Assembly: GCA_946481475.1 (NCBI GenBank)
Contig: CAMLOB010000281.1
Coordinates: forward strand, 1 to 5,873
Source of the DNA: an uncultured Chlorobiota bacterium
GTDB lineage: Bacteria; Bacteroidota; Kapaibacteriia; OLB7
Direction of reading: 5' to 3'
Length of the DNA: 5,873 bases
Below the pieces are notes generated by a model. It was given only the letters and a program-made list of their open reading frames with translations, ran no database searches and was not told where the DNA came from. The translations under genes were made by a program, and so were the position numbers. This document shows positions 4,864 to 5,873 of this stretch, piece by piece. Position 1 is the first letter of the stretch; every line of letters begins with the position of its first letter.

Positions 4864-5873
4864 TCACTGAAATCTCAGCGTCGCCACCGGGCGCAAACGG
4901 GCGGCGATACCGGCCGGAATCAGCGTCACGATGACAGCCAGCAGGATGGTCCCGAGAATTACCGTCAGGTAATGCAGCGGATCGATTGCGATCGGAACCG
5001 CCTCGAAAATATAGATGTCGGCCTCCAGACGGACCAGTCCATAGGCTTGTTGCAGCAGGGAGAAGAGGAGCGAGACGACGCCTCCGGCCAGCACGCCGAC
5101 GCCGGTGACCAGCACTCCTTTCGAGACGAAGATCCGCATGATCGAACCGGGACCGGCCCCGATCGTTGTGAGGGTTCCGATCGATTCGGTCTTCTCCAGC
5201 ACCGTTATCAGGAGGATGGAGATGACGTTGAACGTAGCGACAATGGCAATGATGACCATCACGATCGGAATCAGCATCCGCTGCAGATCGATCCAGGCAA
5301 AGATCGAACCGAAGAGCTCGAAAACCGACTCGGCCCAATAGGCCCCCCCTGCCGACTGACGTATCCGTTCGGCCACCTCACCGATCATCTCCGGATCGTT
5401 CACCGTCAGATCAAACCCGGAGACCACATCCGGACCGTAGGCCAGAAGGGAACGGGCGGCTCCGATCGTCGAGAAGACGTAGACGTCATCGTACTGCGCC
5501 ATGCCGGAACGATAGAGACCGGTGATGACAAACTGCTCGATCAGCGGCGGGGTCTCCAGATCGGGCGTCCCGGTTGCGATGAAGAGGACGACGGTATCCC
5601 CGATTCCGACCAGAAGCCGGTCGGCCAGACGTTTGCCGAGGACCAGCGGCGGAAGTTCTCCCGTCCGGCTCTCACCGGCAAGGAATTCCCCTTCGACCAT
5701 TTTCTCCCGGATCGTCGAGACATCCTGAGCCGGATCGATCCCCTTCAGCATCACCCCTTCGAGTCCGTCGCTCGAGCGGACGATCGCCTCGCGGCGGATA
5801 AACGGACTGATCTGCCGGACCTCCGGAAATCCCCCGAAGATCTCCCCCCGGATCGCCCCGGCATCGCTCAGAC
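4864..5873 (-). CDS. LolC/LolE-like lipoprotein-releasing ABC permease, 5' end outside the window
   Basis: The frame is open from the window edge (5873) to a TGA at 4866-4864, giving 335 visible residues; LolC/LolE proteins are usually near 400, so about 70 N-terminal residues with the first membrane helix are missing. An internal GTG at 5754 is not the start, because family-like sequence continues upstream of it (FPEVRQISPFIRREAIV and LEGVMLKGIDP, the second matching the LolC/E G..L.GIDP segment of the periplasmic MacB_PCD domain). The C-terminal FtsX domain shows three membrane helices at about visible residues 199-225, 249-273 and 301-320. After the first of these comes the cytosolic coupling stretch EKTESIGTLTTIGAGPGSI, which contacts the ATPase. 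It ends LRPVATLRFQ, the usual R.P...LR finish. In the Lol system such permeases, with LolD, extract lipoproteins from the inner membrane. LolC versus LolE cannot be told, and no LolD gene is in the window. Confidence 0.88.
   Translation of the reverse strand, partial: LSDAGAIRGEIFGGFPEVRQISPFIRREAIVRSSDGLEGVMLKGIDPAQDVSTIREKMVEGEFLAGESRTGELPPLVLGKRLADRLLVGIGDTVVLFIATGTPDLETPPLIEQFVITGLYRSGMAQYDDVYVFSTIGAARSLLAYGPDVVSGFDLTVNDPEMIGEVAERIRQSAGGAYWAESVFELFGSIFAWIDLQRMLIPIVMVIIAIVATFNVISILLITVLEKTESIGTLTTIGAGPGSIMRIFVSKGVLVTGVGVLAGGVVSLLFSLLQQAYGLVRLEADIYIFEAVPIAIDPLHYLTVILGTILLAVIVTLIPAGIAARLRPVATLRFQ

Noticed and set aside
5752..5754. GTG as the start of the permease
   Set aside because: Family-like sequence continues for 39 codons upstream to the window edge and the membrane anchor expected before the periplasmic domain is still missing.

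Overview
The window is GC-rich chromosomal DNA with high coding density and very short gaps. The partial LolC/LolE-type permease implies a double-membraned (Gram-negative) bacterium. The YheS-type ABC-F protein and the bacterial Dph6-like protein remind me of the Bacteroidota/Chlorobiota (FCB) side of the tree, but that placement is weak inference. I see no phage, transposon, CRISPR, tRNA or rRNA signal.

Layout. Positions 3-767 (+) hold the 3' part of a SAM-methyltransferase-like gene that enters from outside the window. It converges on a block of minus-strand genes, with only 38 bases between the two stop codons. Those bases form a run of C-tracts, which is a G-quadruplex-type motif on the minus strand. 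Reading the minus strand in the direction of transcription, the block is: a LolC/LolE-like lipoprotein-releasing permease (5873-4864, 5' end missing); a 212-base gap with two GC-rich hairpins and a possible 21-codon leader ORF; a YheS-type ABC-F ATPase (4651-2669) followed by a good intrinsic terminator; a BFD-like [2Fe-2S] protein (2551-2300); a Dph6-like PP-loop ATPase (2303-1635); and an SDR oxidoreductase (1564-806).

How the genes work together. The clearest functional unit is the ferredoxin-like protein and the PP-loop ATPase. They overlap by four bases (GTGA), and the second has a strong Shine-Dalgarno inside the first, so they are very probably translationally coupled. The SDR follows after 70 bases and may share the transcript. 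Bacteria do not make diphthamide, so the reaction of this ATPase is unknown, and its coupling to a [2Fe-2S] protein is the best candidate here for an undescribed small system. The ABC-F protein (ribosome-associated) and the permease (lipoprotein trafficking) look like separate housekeeping genes.
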